Shown here piece by piece: positions 36,555 through 48,612 of a stretch of 64,000 nt of DNA (the first letter of the stretch is position 1; each line of letters opens with the position of its first letter). Under the pieces are notes generated by a model, which saw only the letters and a program-made list of their open reading frames with translations, did no database searches and was not told where the DNA came from. The stretch is from the NCBI RefSeq assembly GCF_905475465.1, contig NC_062236.1:3978001-4042000 (forward strand), written 5' to 3'. The DNA comes from Pieris napi. Lineage: Eukaryota > Arthropoda > Insecta > Lepidoptera > Pieridae. The position numbers and the translations under genes were made by a program.

Positions 36555-36958
36555 AAAGTATTCTGCTTTGGAATTCCCTACCAATTGATATTATTTTTTT
36601 TGATCATTTTCTTTCTGCCTCGTAATTAGCTCTGCTTATATATATTATTGTGACTCTGTTAACCTTTTGATTGTATTTTAAATTTTTGTTTATACATATT
36701 TTTATTTATTATTATTCTTATTTCTTCGTTAGACTTTACATTATTTTATTTTAGTTATCGTAACGTGTTATTTTGAGTTTTTTTTTTACAAATTTTTGCA
36801 TTTCTCTGTAGGTGTTTCTTTTTCATTGTTCCACTTTAGGGTTGCCTGGAAGAAATCGCTTGTTAGCGATAAGGCCGCCCGTTACTTCTGTAACCTGCTT
36901 TTTTATTATTGTTATGTGTATGTTTTTGAATAAGGTAATAAAGTATACATAAATAAAT
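36555..36958 (+). mobile_element. LINE 3' end: last codons of ORF2 and 3' UTR
   Basis: A short frame at about 36560-36620 reads LLWNSLPIDI, the FWNSLP-type motif near the C-terminus of many insect LINE polymerases. The 3' UTR contains TTAGGGTTGCCTGGAAGAAA, then CGCTTGTTAGCGATAAGGCC, a hairpin-forming block, and ends in an (ATAA)n-like tail. It is 5'-truncated. Confidence 0.75.
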
Positions 36959-39900
36959 AATATTGGTCTGTGGTCATTTAACGTTCTTGGCGCGTAGAGC
37001 ATCGTAGCTTGTTTGAAAGTAGGCAATTTTTTAGTAAAGCAATTCTAAGATTCTAAATATAAACAGTTCAATTAAAAAGCTATAACAATAACAAGCTAAT
37101 TACTTTACAAGGAACAGAGCTGTGTGTCTCATGAATAATAGTCAATTCCCTTATTGAAAATGTTGGGTTCAAATCTCGGGTGATTAATGTCGAAATCAGA
37201 TAGCTGTGTTAGCAAGTTTATGCATTAAATCCTACATTTTCTTTTCTATCAACTATATCTTAAAATAACATATTCAAAAACTTATGCCTTATTTACTAAA
37301 ACTTATCAAACTTTGATTAAACTTATCACTGTTACTTAATAACTAAATCAATCTAGGTGTACACTTTTATCGCACTTGAGTCCTTTAATTGAAATGGTGA
37401 ACTTGAATGAATTATTTTTTTATAAATAAGGCAGTTATAATTTAACCACTGATTAATAACCTATGTAGTGTAATACTGATTTTGTTTATATTTACATCAT
37501 TCATTCATAGGTATGAATTCATAACCTATAAATTACATGTTACATACTCGTATATTTAGTGATTCGCACTGATTAATTGATTTCGTATTGAACTTAAAAC
37601 TTGTTATATATTGACAAAAATATATATGACTCATTCTCGTTTCATTTTATATCTTCTCACATAGCTCACAGAACATTTGGTCTCACAACCGATCTCAGTA
37701 ATAATTAAAACTATATTGTGGTTTATGTTTATGTATAAATTGACTATTTAAAGAAAACATTTATTAAAACAACTTTATTTAGTAAATAAATAAAATATGC
37801 CTTGATTAAAACAAACATTCTCTCTATGATAGTTAGTATTAGTTTGAAATTTTTCTGCTTTACAGCAGGCTTGTAACAATTAATTCTACTTCATAATTAT
37901 CATATATAAAAATATGGATTGTTATACAAATAATTATTATTTATTCAGTACAATGTTCAGCATTGCATGCAGTTTATATTATGTTTGCAGGATAATGGAT
38001 AGGTGCAAACCTAATTCGGCTGGGCTTCACTAAATAGTAACCACATTAAGCCTTTCATTGATTGAGCTGATCACTGTCAATATGAATGAAAAAATGGCTA
38101 TATGCAAATAGTAAATCAATAAAAGTAATTGTAGTTATTAAATTTTAAAATCATCAATAATATCAAATGTCGAAGAACGAGGATCTAGTTGAATTTGGAC
38201 GGTGAGAGCAATTTCATTGAAATACTATTCGTGAAAAAACGTGCGTTAAGAAACAAAATTCAAATTAAATTATAAGGTAATAATAAATTTAAATATAGTT
38301 AAAATTCCAAATGCAAATAATGCTCTACATCTATATAGTAATAATTACTCTACACTAGCGCAGCGACCCAGAGTGAGCCTTGGCTTCCAAAGGTAGAGAA
38401 CGCAAGCTTTACCGATATTGTGCTACCGCTCTCTAATCGGCTACTTGGAGCTTCAGTTGGTCGTTCGTCGTCTTTCCAGCAATATCTGGGCCGTCGGTAT
38501 TCCTACTGGAAAATCCTACTTTAAGAGTCGTATTTGGTGTCACTATTGAAATGAAACCCAGAGAATATAAACCAAGTAATTACATGCATCATAAAAAAAT
38601 TAAAATTTGAAAAAGGTTGGTAAAGTTTGTTCTTGTCAAAAACTTAATCCATCTTTTTGTTTCTGATTGGATTACTTGCGTTTAATACACTTAGAGACAG
38701 AATTAAAAATAATGGAGGAGACACGATTATATTTTTTAATATTTATTGAAAAGAATTGAGAAGAAATCACTATTGAAGCAAAGACTTCATCATAAATAAA
38801 TTAAAGCGGTTTTTCTCCTTCAAGTAGGATTCTGTGCCTGCTAACTTGAAATCGTTTTACCAGAACATAAACCCATGATCTCTGTTATTCATCATGAGAG
38901 TTAATCACTAAGTCACCGAGGAGGATGTATGGACACGCAGAAGTTTAAATTGTATGTTGAATAACACTGTTTTACTTTACGCTATATTTTTTGTTTGAGG
39001 GCTTATTCAAATCTATGATATTGCAGATTTCGCTATCCAAAATCCGTATTAAAACCACGATACGAGCCATTGTTAAAATTCATGAATGTTGTAATTCTGC
39101 CTTTTTTATCTTTATTAAAGTCCGCGTATCGCGACTGTTGTTAAAACGATTGGGAAACATTATTACCACATAGTTGATCTTACGTATATTTTAAATTATA
39201 TGTACTATGAAGCTATATAAAAATAAAGCTGTCAAGAAAAGAAAAACATAAGATTTTTTTTAAAGATTTCCCTCATTAAGATTCTTTATTTGCAGTAGAA
39301 CTTTCACATCCTTATACGCTCGCTGGAGAAAAAGTAAAAGAAGAAAAACGGTACTGTATATATTAGAAGTTTGAATATCTATCTAATATATCTTTAAAGA
39401 CATTTTGAAGGCAAAACAGATTTTAAGTACAACATAGCGTACAAATAGTTCGAAGGCTTTTGTTTTGCAACATTCAAGTTAAAATGTCTATGTTATATAC
39501 CAATAACATCACGGTGTCTTCATGTACGTGACATCTATATCTTTGATATTCGCATGTGGCCCTTATTGAGCACTCAAGAAAGCTCCCGACTGAGTTGAAG
39601 TGAAAACCTTGCACGCAATAAAAAGTACACGCAAACACGCGATCATCGCTCGCGTGATTCATGACACGCTCCCGAGTAGGTTGTGGGAATTATTTGATCA
39701 ATGGTGCATGAGTGATTGCAACCATCCAATTTTCTCTATCTGATGTCGTAATTAACACTACGGTAAGTTTTTGTTTGACATGGTGAGTTTAAAGAATTGG
39801 TGATGTTCATAATTAGGTGATTTGATCATGACATTGTTGACAAGACAGTCTTAACTTACGAGTATATGAGATATCTTTAAAAAAAAATTATCACGATTTT

Positions 39901-40939
39901 TTATTACAAATTAAAAATATATAGATAAATATAAAATCAAACCAACGCAAAACCTTACCTGTCTACTGTTGAAGCCTATTCTTATTATACATATTTGAAT
40001 TTTTCTATTCATAAATGTAGCATTAGAAGAGTTGTCAAAACATGAGCTTATTGAAATTTAATTAGTGTAGCAGAGAATGTGAATTGATCACAAAATATCA
40101 ATTATTTATGTCGGCAACTTCATGTACACTTATGAAAAATAGGATCCTTCTAAATTTACATGTACTGTTCATAATTAATTATTATAATTTGAATATATAT
40201 TTATAATAGAAAGCATATATCCATATATACCCGCGCTTGTAACTCTTAGGATAGATAATTGATAACGATTATTATTTGATAAAGTATGATGACCGGCAAC
40301 AACATTTTAGAAATAGCCTAGTGCTTCTTGCATCCAACAATTGTCACCGGGGGGACTTATAGGAATTTATACAACATAATTTTATTCAGAAATCTACTAA
40401 AAGCCCCTACAGGTTTAATAAACTGTCGAATATATTTTCCAGAGACGAAACTAAATTCCACCCGTACCGTACCTACTTGTTCAATTATAGCTTTTGCACT
40501 GGGGGTTAGATTTTATTACTTTCTAGGCCACGACTTATAAACCCTTTTGATACGATTAAAAGATTAAACGTGTTTTCAATTATGAAAGGTTTATTTACTT
40601 TAAAGTGTTATTAAACTTAATTTATTTTTTATATGCCCTTTTAAGTGGACTACAAGAACATAAGCGGTTAATAAACTACAGAATCGTGAATGCAAGAGAA
40701 ATCAATTTTATCAATAAGATCAATAAAATGTATAAGTAGCTCATTAAGAGTATTTCAATACTTTAAGTAGTATTTGAACAAATCAACAACTAATTAAATG
40801 AATAAAAGCGTACTATCAAATCAAACATCGTTAGTTAATCGTAAATCGTAGGTGAGTTACACAATTATTTATATATTTAATATTGTAATTCTGCTCTTAC
40901 AGATAATATAAAGGACGTCTCGTACTACAACCTAAAGTA
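36959..40939. other. Long non-coding tract
   Basis: No gene recognised. A GC-richer patch at 38350-38520 (for example CGACCCAGAGTGAGCCTTGG) stands out from the AT-rich surroundings. Its plus strand is open for about 55 codons, but no known domain was recognised. Confidence 0.45.
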
Positions 40940-41095
40940 AAACAAAACCAGTGCCGCTACAACCTTTTAGGTCTGGGCCTCAGATTTCTGTAGTAAACGA
41001 GAGAAAGACCTACCTATGAGATCACAATACGTGATCAGCCTTCTGTGCCTGATAGATCGATATAGATTTTTGGGTCGGTTTACAAAAGCCCTATG
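40940..41095 (-). mobile_element. SINE fragment (main family, 3' part)
   Basis: GTGCCGCTACAACCTTTTAG, GTCTGGGCCTCAGATTTCTG and GTGATCAGCCTTCTGTGCCT match the 3' half on the minus strand; the tRNA-like head is missing. Confidence 0.75.
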
Positions 41096-41495
41096 GCTGG
41101 TTATGTTATGGTAATATTTTAGTATATCTTATTTCAAACATCAGATTATCAGATAATAAAAATTGGACTTAAAATTTAACTATATAATTGAATATTAATT
41201 TAATTATTAGTTAGATTAAGTTGGCATCAAGAAGCATCCTTAGGATAAAATTACAATAAATAATACTTTAATTAATTCTAGGAGACACTTTTCGCCTCTG
41301 GCTAAGATATCAGGTGAACTATCAGCATAAACTACTTAATGTTTGAAATTATCTTATCATAATCATTAGGTATATTGCAGAATAATTTTAGATATTAGAT
41401 ATACAAAAATGGATAAAGTGTTCCTTTGGTTTTATTGGTGCCAATTAAATACAAGCCAAAAAAAATTATAGCCCTTTTATTTTATGGAACATATA
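41096..41495. other. Non-coding tract
   Basis: No recognised feature. Confidence 0.4.
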
Positions 41496-42140
41496 TGTGT
41501 GTGATCAGCCATACAACGTTATAGAAAACGTAAGTTAAAGCAGTGTTGGCCTAGTGGATTCAGCGTGCGACTATCATACCTGAGGTCGTAGGTTCGATCC
41601 CCGGCTGTGCACCCATGGTCTTTCTTTCTATGTGCGCACTTGCTCGAAGGAAAACATCGTGAGGAAACCGACATGTCTTAGACCTAAAAAGTCGACGGCG
41701 TATGTCAGGCACAGGAGGCTGATCACCTACTTACCTATTAGATTTAAAAATGATCAAGAAAAAATTATAATAATTTGTTTTCTCCCATACAACATTTGCA
41801 ACAAACAATAAGATTACAGTTGAGAAGATATTGGGAGATGGTTTCCAAATTAGGTAATAACCTGTGATATGGATAACCAGGCTTCCATTCCACAGCAAAG
41901 TCATATATACCCATATATAGGCAAACAAATTTAACGTTTTAAATAAGGAAAGAAAAACAAAGCAAAACAGTCAACTAGTTAACTAGTCTATTAAAGTAAT
42001 CTCTTTACTGCATAATATTCGCTTCAGATACGGCGATTCCAGTGCTCAAGGAACTACAAATAGTTTGGTTTTTTATTTATAACTTTGAATGTGACTTTTT
42101 GTTAAAACCATCCATTACGTGGCATACGACCACACACACA
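41496..42140. mobile_element. MITE with TGTGTGTGGTC-type ends, interrupted by a SINE and other DNA
   Basis: The left end TGTGTGTGATCAGCCATACA and right end GGCATACGACCACACACACA are imperfect inverted repeats. The left 40 bp (to AACGTTATAGAAAACGTA) and the right 155 bp (from CTATTAAAGTAATCTCTTTA) are contiguous in the inverted copy at 44512..44711. About 440 bp, including a SINE, were therefore inserted near 41540-41982. No ORF belongs to the element. Confidence 0.75.
41539..41758 (+). mobile_element. tRNA-derived SINE nested in a MITE
   Basis: AGCAGTGTTGGCCTAGTGG head, GTAGGTTCGATCCCC B box and CAGGCACAGGAGGCTGATCA. It is truncated just after TTTAAAAATGATCA, so the 3' end is missing. Confidence 0.85.
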
Positions 42141-42637
42141 ACGTTAAAACCAAAATATACTCGACAATAATTTTGAATTATTAATTTAGTATCTACCATT
42201 GGTCACGAAGATTTTTACAGCCTCTGATTCTTGGCTTGATCTGAGGTTCTCGTTCAAAAGGCAAAAATTGTAGATTTCCTAATTGAGTCCAAAGAAACAT
42301 ATATCTACTTCATACCCCAAGATCGCTACATCAGCTAAGGCAGCATAATACAGCAAATGTCTGAAGTAAACATCAATCTAGTAGCTAAACCTTTGACTTG
42401 TGCAAACATGCGTTTTCACAGCGCTTATCTTGATTACTACCGGTAGTTTCCTTCGGGACCATTCCATGCATACTCCAAAATATTGAACTAACATTTGTGA
42501 ATGTTTTGAATTAAATTTTCAACACTATGCACTTCTACTTCCTGATTGTAAGAGCCATATAAAAATAAAGTTATTTTAGAGACAGGAAAGTATATTTATC
42601 TACACTACATTTAAATATTGTCTGACAGTACGATGAA
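42141..42637. other. Non-coding tract
   Basis: No recognised feature. Confidence 0.4.
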
Positions 42638-42890
42638 TCTAATATATAAAATTCTCGTGTCACAATGTTTGTTCCGACCGATTATTATTATCTTTTAATA
42701 ATTTTACTATTCATATATAATTTTTTTATATATACTATCTATCTTTCAAACCCCTAAATGTTTATATTTATTATCTAGACAAATTTTTTTTTTGTTTTTA
42801 TTTTTTTATTATACAGAATACAAAAATACAATCACCCCTTAATTTACACCCCTCTACAAACAACCCCTATTTTTTAGTTGTTAATTATGA
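42638..42890 (+). mobile_element. Helitron fragment (5' end present)
   Basis: Begins TCTAATATATAAAATTCTCG then TGTCACAATGTTTGTTCCGA, the common 5' end of insect non-autonomous Helitrons. The later ACAAACAACCCCTATTTTTT block is also found in the Helitron at 4936..5263. No CTAG terminus was seen, so the 3' end is lost or diverged. Confidence 0.75.
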
Positions 42891-43449
42891 CTTGAACTCT
42901 GAAGTTTATATAGAGAAAAATTCACAGATCAACCTAAAAAGTTTTTATTCCGGAAAACCGAACAGTCTCTGGGGTAGCATAGCAAAATGATCCATGTTGG
43001 TATGTACTAAAGAGGTAGGCTAAGAAATCCCATTAAGCTAGCTAGTAATATAATAAAAATAGAGACTAGAACATATGCGGTGCATTGATTTACATTGGCA
43101 AAATAGCAATTTGAATTTTGCATTTGACATCCGCAAAGCAATCTATTGAGGTCCGCACTGTGCCCTTTGTGATGACATCTATTTTGTGTAATACCTAAGG
43201 TATACTTTAGCCAATCAAATTTTCGAGATTGGCAGGCAGAAAGCAATCAACGGATTGCCTCGGAAGTCAAATCAAATGTCTGTTGACGTGGTTTTAGTAG
43301 TGCTGCGTCATATCCTGTGATATGCAGACGATAACTAGAGGTTTGTTTTGAATGATTCATTTAATTATGTCCCAAAATATATTTCATAATTATATTCGTT
43401 TCATTTTTGACAGAAATCTTGTTAACGAAATACTCACTTTATTCGCGTA
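42891..43449. other. Non-coding tract
   Basis: The 79-codon frame at 43007..43246 (-) has no recognised domain. Nothing else seen. Confidence 0.4.
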
Positions 43450-43698
43450 TTTCTGAATCTGTTCCATGATCATTTTTAAATCTAAAAGGCAAGTAGGTGA
43501 TCAACCTTCAGTGCCTGACACACGCCGTCGACTTTTTGGGTCTAAGACATGTTGGTTTCCTCACGATGTTTTCCTTCACCGTTCGAGCAAATGTTAAATG
43601 CGCACATAGAACGAAAGTCCATTGGTGCACAGCCGGGGATCGAACCTACGACCTCAGGTATGAGAGTCGCACGCTGAAGCCACTAGGCCAACACTGCT
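43450..43698 (-). mobile_element. tRNA-derived SINE (main family)
   Basis: Starts TTTCTGAATCTGTTCCATGA and ends GCCACTAGGCCAACACTGCT, with GGGATCGAACCTACGAC as the inverted B box. The frame 43497..43706 is a by-product. Confidence 0.9.
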
Positions 43699-44260
43699 CT
43701 ATTTAAAAGCGTATTTTAAAGCTGGAAATAAAAACGGTACATTGTTTAGCTGACCACTAAAAACGTTAAAGGACGTAAAGTTTTTTTTAACTATTTATTA
43801 TCATTTTAGGTCTTTCTACACGTTTATTTTATATTTTTTCTATAATCAGTCCACACTCGGGCATATCCAAAAACAAGAATACCGTTTCCTTGAAAATTCT
43901 CTTCTCTATATTTGTGTGTAAAATTATACGTCACCATACAATATTAAATCTGACTTCTATCGATTTTGCCCACAATTGGTAATACGTGTTACGTTGACGA
44001 ACGAAGATTGATGATCCGCTTGACAAATGACTATGAATCGAACACGAGCCTACCAATAGATTCAAAGATATGTGATACAACATAGATAATATAAAACAAT
44101 ACACACCGACAGTATTTAAATAAATATACTATCAAGTGAGAGGAAGGTATGTTTTGATTTTTAGTGCTGTGCTTAGCTTTTTTTTTTTAAAGAAACGTCG
44201 GTCTATTTAATGATCTTCATACTTTTATTATATCCTATATAAAAATATAAAAAACGCGTT
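43699..44260. other. Non-coding tract
   Basis: No recognised feature. Confidence 0.4.
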
Positions 44261-44439
44261 AGAAAATATACTTCTTTGGCGTGACAAGATAAAAATCGAA
44301 AAAAAAAATTCTACGTATATAGAAAAAACGACATTAGCTAAAGCTAAAATGTTAACTATAGCTAACTTCAGGTGTGCTCGCGCATCGTAAAAAAAATATC
44401 TCATAATTTTCACTAACGCGCCAAAAGAAGTATAACTTC
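44261..44439. mobile_element. Short relative of the foldback MITE
   Basis: The left end ATATACTTCTTTGGCGTGA and right end GCGCCAAAAGAAGTATAACT correspond to the ends of the 337-bp arms at 7.2 and 8.2 kb. The inside also keeps CGCGCATCGTAAAA. The interior is shorter, so this is a deleted or different subfamily member. Confidence 0.75.
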
Positions 44440-44511
44440 AATATAAATGATAAATAAATCTATCACATTTTTATTATTTTTGTTAAAAGAGTAGCTGAGG
44501 AAGTGCTTACA

Positions 44512-44711
44512 AAATAATGGATGGTTTTAACAAAGAGCGTCACCTTCAAAGGTATAAATAAAAAACCAAACTATTTGTAGAGTTCCTTGAGCAAGCACTA
44601 GAATCGCGTTATCTGAAGCAAATATTATGCACTAAAGAGATTACTTTAATAGATACTGCGCACACAACATACGTTTTCTATAACGTTATGTGGCATCCGA
44701 CCACAAACACA
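44512..44711 (-). mobile_element. MITE with TGTGTGTGGTC-type ends, inverted second copy
   Basis: Reverse complement matches 41496-41540 joined directly to 41983-42115. It keeps one end (GGCATCCGACCACAAACACA) but loses the other after AATGGATGG. It shows the uninterrupted arrangement of the family. Confidence 0.75.
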
Positions 44712-45344
44712 TATGTTACATACAATAAAAAGCTAAAAAAACATCTGGTTAGTATTTAATTGGGTAGATTAACTGAAGGAAAAGGTTATCCATTTATTTT
44801 TTAAAATCCATAATTATAATGCCCATGCCTAAAGTACAAAAAAAACAAATGTCTTTGGATTACGCAAGTACTTTTAAATAAAACCTATTTTAAGCGACAC
44901 AAACGCGGATTCATCATATGGACGACTAGTACTATTTAGCAATGTGACCGCGAGAAAATTGTATAATTTCGTGTAATAAACAAATGGTGTCAAAGACAAC
45001 TATTATTTTAACTGAACTCGGATGCCATGTAAAAGTATCGCATCTGCGTTGGGCATTAGAGACGTGGGTGTACGTGGTTTTATCAACAGAAGTTTCAGTT
45101 TAACAAAAAGCATACAAAGATAGAACTTCAAACAAATAAATTCACATAGCACGATACACTGCGGCCTTGTTATTCGTATTCATATGTATTTTAGAAATTT
45201 CGGTTCATAGTTTGTAACTCTCCCTATATAGATTCACTGTATATTCTAAACTTTATTATTATTTAAGGTTGACTCAGATAACTAAATAGATAAAAGTCAT
45301 TTAGAAAAATATAATCGAGTTTACCTGTCCACATTTATTACAAA
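44712..45344. other. Non-coding tract
   Basis: No recognised feature. Confidence 0.4.
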
Positions 45345-45475
45345 CTAGCTACCCTCGCGAAATTCGTTTCGCCTTAGAGTTCGAGAAAAAAATATAAAAA
45401 AATACTCGAAACATATTTTGCGATTCATGTTTATTTATTTATATTTTGATTACACTTGGACGGTTTCCTAACCTG
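45345..45475 (-). mobile_element. Helitron 3'-end fragment
   Basis: On the plus strand CTAGCTACCCTCGCGAAATT then CGTTTCGCCTTAGAG is the inverted image of a Helitron terminus (GC-rich end and CTAG, followed by T on the minus strand). The 5' end was not located, and the right boundary is approximate. Confidence 0.55.
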
Positions 45476-45576
45476 GAATAACCTTAAATAAAAAAATATT
45501 TCGATGAGAAGTGATACGTTTTCGAGTAATTTGTGGACAAAAATAAATACAAAATACACTTATATGTATTTAGCAC

Positions 45577-45942
45577 ATTGAAATAAATAACTAAACTTAA
45601 CATTAACTAAAATATATTATTAAAAGGAGTCCCTTTAGGCAAGGTTCCGAAGATACTGGCAGCGTTCCCCCTTTGAATCGCTAGACTAAGTCTTTGTCCG
45701 AGGTAGCTGCCAGATCTTCGGTCTCCTGTGATGTCGACTAACCTTTTTGAATTCCCTTTAAAAAGCCTTAAAGCGCTAGGACCCCACGGACCAAGGGTCT
45801 CGACACCGAATGGGACAAAATCATATTCTGAGCCTAGACCCCTGTATTTGAATGCTTTCGTTTTTTCAGCCGCTTCACAAGCCACTAGCACCAGCTCTGT
45901 AGTTGGTTCCATGTAGATGGGAAGGGGCCAGCGTGTCTGAAC
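45577..45942 (-). pseudogene. RT-nuclease retroelement, 3' fragment 2
   Basis: Continuous frame from about 45940 to 45607 encoding the C-terminal end (ACEAAEKTKAFKYRGLGSEY, then PFGVETLGPWGPSALRLFK and AIQRGNAASIFGTLPKG). The upstream codons of the open frame (45943-46065) are flanking DNA. The copy is close to 46847..48607 at base level, with a 3-base insertion before ACEAAEK. 5'-truncated. Confidence 0.85.
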
Positions 45943-46816
45943 ATACATATATCCCAATATGTCAAACCCATAAACCGTATTTTTAAAGGCGGTTAAAATA
46001 ACTATTGAATAATTAGCGATAAATGCTAAAACAATGTAAATGAAATTAAAAGAACATATGAACAAAACGTCATCGCCTTAACAGAGACGCGAATCATTAG
46101 TCACCATTAACATAATTATATGATAATTAGTCTTACTTAAACTAGATCCTAATTTTTAATAAAGACAAACCTTTAAAAGGTTTAAGTGGTTTATGTTTGC
46201 TTGATAAAATGACGGCAAAACTTTGCTTGGGTGTTCTGCGGAGCGCGAGGGCTTCTGGCTCATAAAATCTAATTGTAACTTTTTAATACCATCTAAGTAA
46301 ACTAACTAATGATAGCAAAATGAAAAAGTCTACAATATTAATAAATTAAAACAAAACAACAATTCTAATTTCGAAGCGCGGCTTGTGTGAATTTTAATAT
46401 TCAGTTTATTTGGAACAACAGAAAATGTTACACATAAGAGATTTCTCAATACCCTCTTTCGGTACACGAGCTCCGAGGTTGAGGTTGTCTTTTAACTAAA
46501 ATGTCTGGAAGTAAAGCAATCGAAATTGTATAAAAGTTAACCGCAGGTAGTCAACTGTTTCCTTAGATAACATGACTGCACCAGCTGTTTCTCAGAGAGC
46601 AACTTTGAATTTCAATCAGGCCTCTGTAAGACTTACAACTATGTTAGTTTGAATCACATTATTTATTTTATAAGAACATTCCTCATTTCTTATATCTTAT
46701 TTATAATATATTATTTGTAATCGATTATAATAATAACTATCTACGATATGTAATTAGCAACAATATTAATAAAATTAAACTTATAAACATAAACTAATAA
46801 TAATAAAATAATATAC
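45943..46816. other. Non-coding tract between two retroelement copies
   Basis: No recognised gene. GC-richer patches occur near 46195-46260 and 46455-46620. Confidence 0.4.
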
Positions 46817-46846
46817 ATTGAAATAAATAACGAAACTTAACATAAA
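46817..46846 (-). mobile_element. 3' UTR of the RT-nuclease retroelement
   Basis: TTGAAATAAATAAC and the following AAACTTAACAT are shared with the copy at 45577, which marks the common 3' end of the element. Confidence 0.7.
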
Positions 46847-48607
46847 CTAAAATATATCATTAAAAGGAGTCCCTTTAGGCAAGGTTCCGAAGATACTGGC
46901 AGCGTTCCCCCTTTGAATTGCTAGACTAATTCTTTGTCCGAGGTAGCTGCCAGATCTTCGGTCTCCTGTGATGTCGACTAACCTTTTTGAAATTTCTTTA
47001 AAAAGCCTTAAAGCGCTAGGACCCCACGGACCAAGGGTCTCGACACCGAATGGGACAAAATCATATTCAGAGCCCAGACCCCTGTATTTGCATGCTTTAT
47101 TTTTTTCAGCCGCTTCACAAGCCGCACCAGCTCTGTAGTTGGTTCCATGTAGATGGGAAGGGGCCAGCGTGTCTGAACAGGTTGCATCCCATACCAGTAC
47201 CCGACCCATCTTCCATGGAATCAAACTCATACCGTCCGGTCTCTTGCCATCGTCTCTTGCAATACCACTTGGCTCAAGAAGACTTGGCACGTTGACGGTG
47301 GCAAGGGAACGGCGTATGATATCGTTAAGTGCGGCATGTCTCGAGAAGCGGCCTGCACTTTTTTGGCATGACAGGCCGTGATGTCCTAACTTGTCGACAT
47401 CACTGCCACAAGGACATATATGAGGAGCGCAGACCGGAACCCCAAGCCGTAGACAGGTTGCGATTCGAAGCGTGTCAGGAAAAGTTCCTGTATTTGACGA
47501 TGGGTAAGCGTAAAGCCAGTAGCCGGCCTCATGCGTACCCACGGCCAAAAGCCTAGCACGCGCCGAACCTGTACTACGACTCAAAAGATCGTCAAAAGTC
47601 AACTTGCAGTGTATGTCATCCCAGCTCCTCTGTGAATTTAGAGATAATGGAAAATTTTGACCTGGGCATGCAATCAAGAAAGCGTTTCTAGCTTCTTCCA
47701 AGCCAGCAATCTCAAAGTTTGAAGGGGATGCCCTTAAAATTTTACTTATGAGATTTGCTGAACTATGGACAGAAGATAGAAAGGCTGGTAAAGCGACACT
47801 GGAAATTTTGCGAATCCCTAAACCACCATAAAGGATGGGTAGGGAAGCTTGGGTCCAAGATTGCTCGTTCAGCTGCATATTAAGAAGTGGTTCTAAGCTA
47901 ATTTTGATTAAGTCGTCTAATGGTGTTAAAATATCTGGGTGATTCCAAAAGGAGCAGCAACGGAGCACATACGTAAATTTTGGGAGGAAAAGACAGAATT
48001 TTAAGATGCAAAGTGCATAATGTGGACTAATTTCAAGGAGACGGTCAGCAGAATTTTGAAATTTAGTAATTGAAGTATGAATATAATCAGAAATAGATTC
48101 ATTAAAAATTGGAGAACCTAAAAGGTAAAGGGAATTCCTGTTAACTATTTTAATATTTGGAGCCAAAATTTGAAATTTTTTTTTTACAGCATTTAAATTT
48201 AAGTCGCAGTTATTTATGAAAAGTTCGCATTTGTTAAAATTAAGCTCCAAACCAATGGCTTCAAATTTATTTTTGATTAAAAGAAGGTCCGAAAACACAG
48301 TATCCACATCACCTCCTAGGGTTCCGTCGTCCAAATACCAAACATTGAAATTAGAATTTAAATTTTTGATTATGGGATTTATAGCCAAACTAAAAATTGC
48401 AGGCCCAAGGGGATCACCCTGTTGACAACCTACTTCCGAGGAAAGTTCATTAGAACGATATAACAATTTAGTTGGATCAGCGTAACTGAGAAGAAGATAA
48501 TTGTATATTTCCGGTATATGTTGTTTTATTTCAGTCAGCAGGGTATCCCTAGTATTATTATTTATAATTGTGAAGGTACATTGATAGATCGGTGTGTTTA
48601 ACCAGTT
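46847..48607 (-). pseudogene. 5'-truncated non-LTR-type reverse transcriptase with a PD-(D/E)xK-like C-terminus
   Basis: The frame is open on the minus strand from 48607 to the TAG at 46847, about 586 codons, with no ATG needed because the 5' part is missing. Upstream codons (IYQCTFTIINNNTRDTLLTE) continue the polymerase. RT blocks seen: GCQQGDPLGPAIFSLAI (motif B), WYLDDGTLGG with the catalytic DD (motif C), GLELNFNKCELF (motif D) and LYLLGSPIF (motif E). Motif A and the fingers are lost. A thumb/linker follows, then a Cys-His cluster (CPCGSDVDKLGHHGLSC), then KRPDG and, about 12 residues later, VLVWDATCSD. This spacing resembles the restriction-like endonuclease of R2-type LINEs. It ends in a conserved tail, GSYLGQRISLAIQRGNAASI. 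The frame is uninterrupted, so insertion was recent. The clade is not assigned. Confidence 0.85.
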
Positions 48608-48612
48608 TCAGT

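Noticed and set aside
45607..46065. 152-codon frame as a complete membrane protein
   Set aside because: Its N-terminal hydrophobic part is flanking DNA read in frame with a 5'-truncated retroelement fragment.
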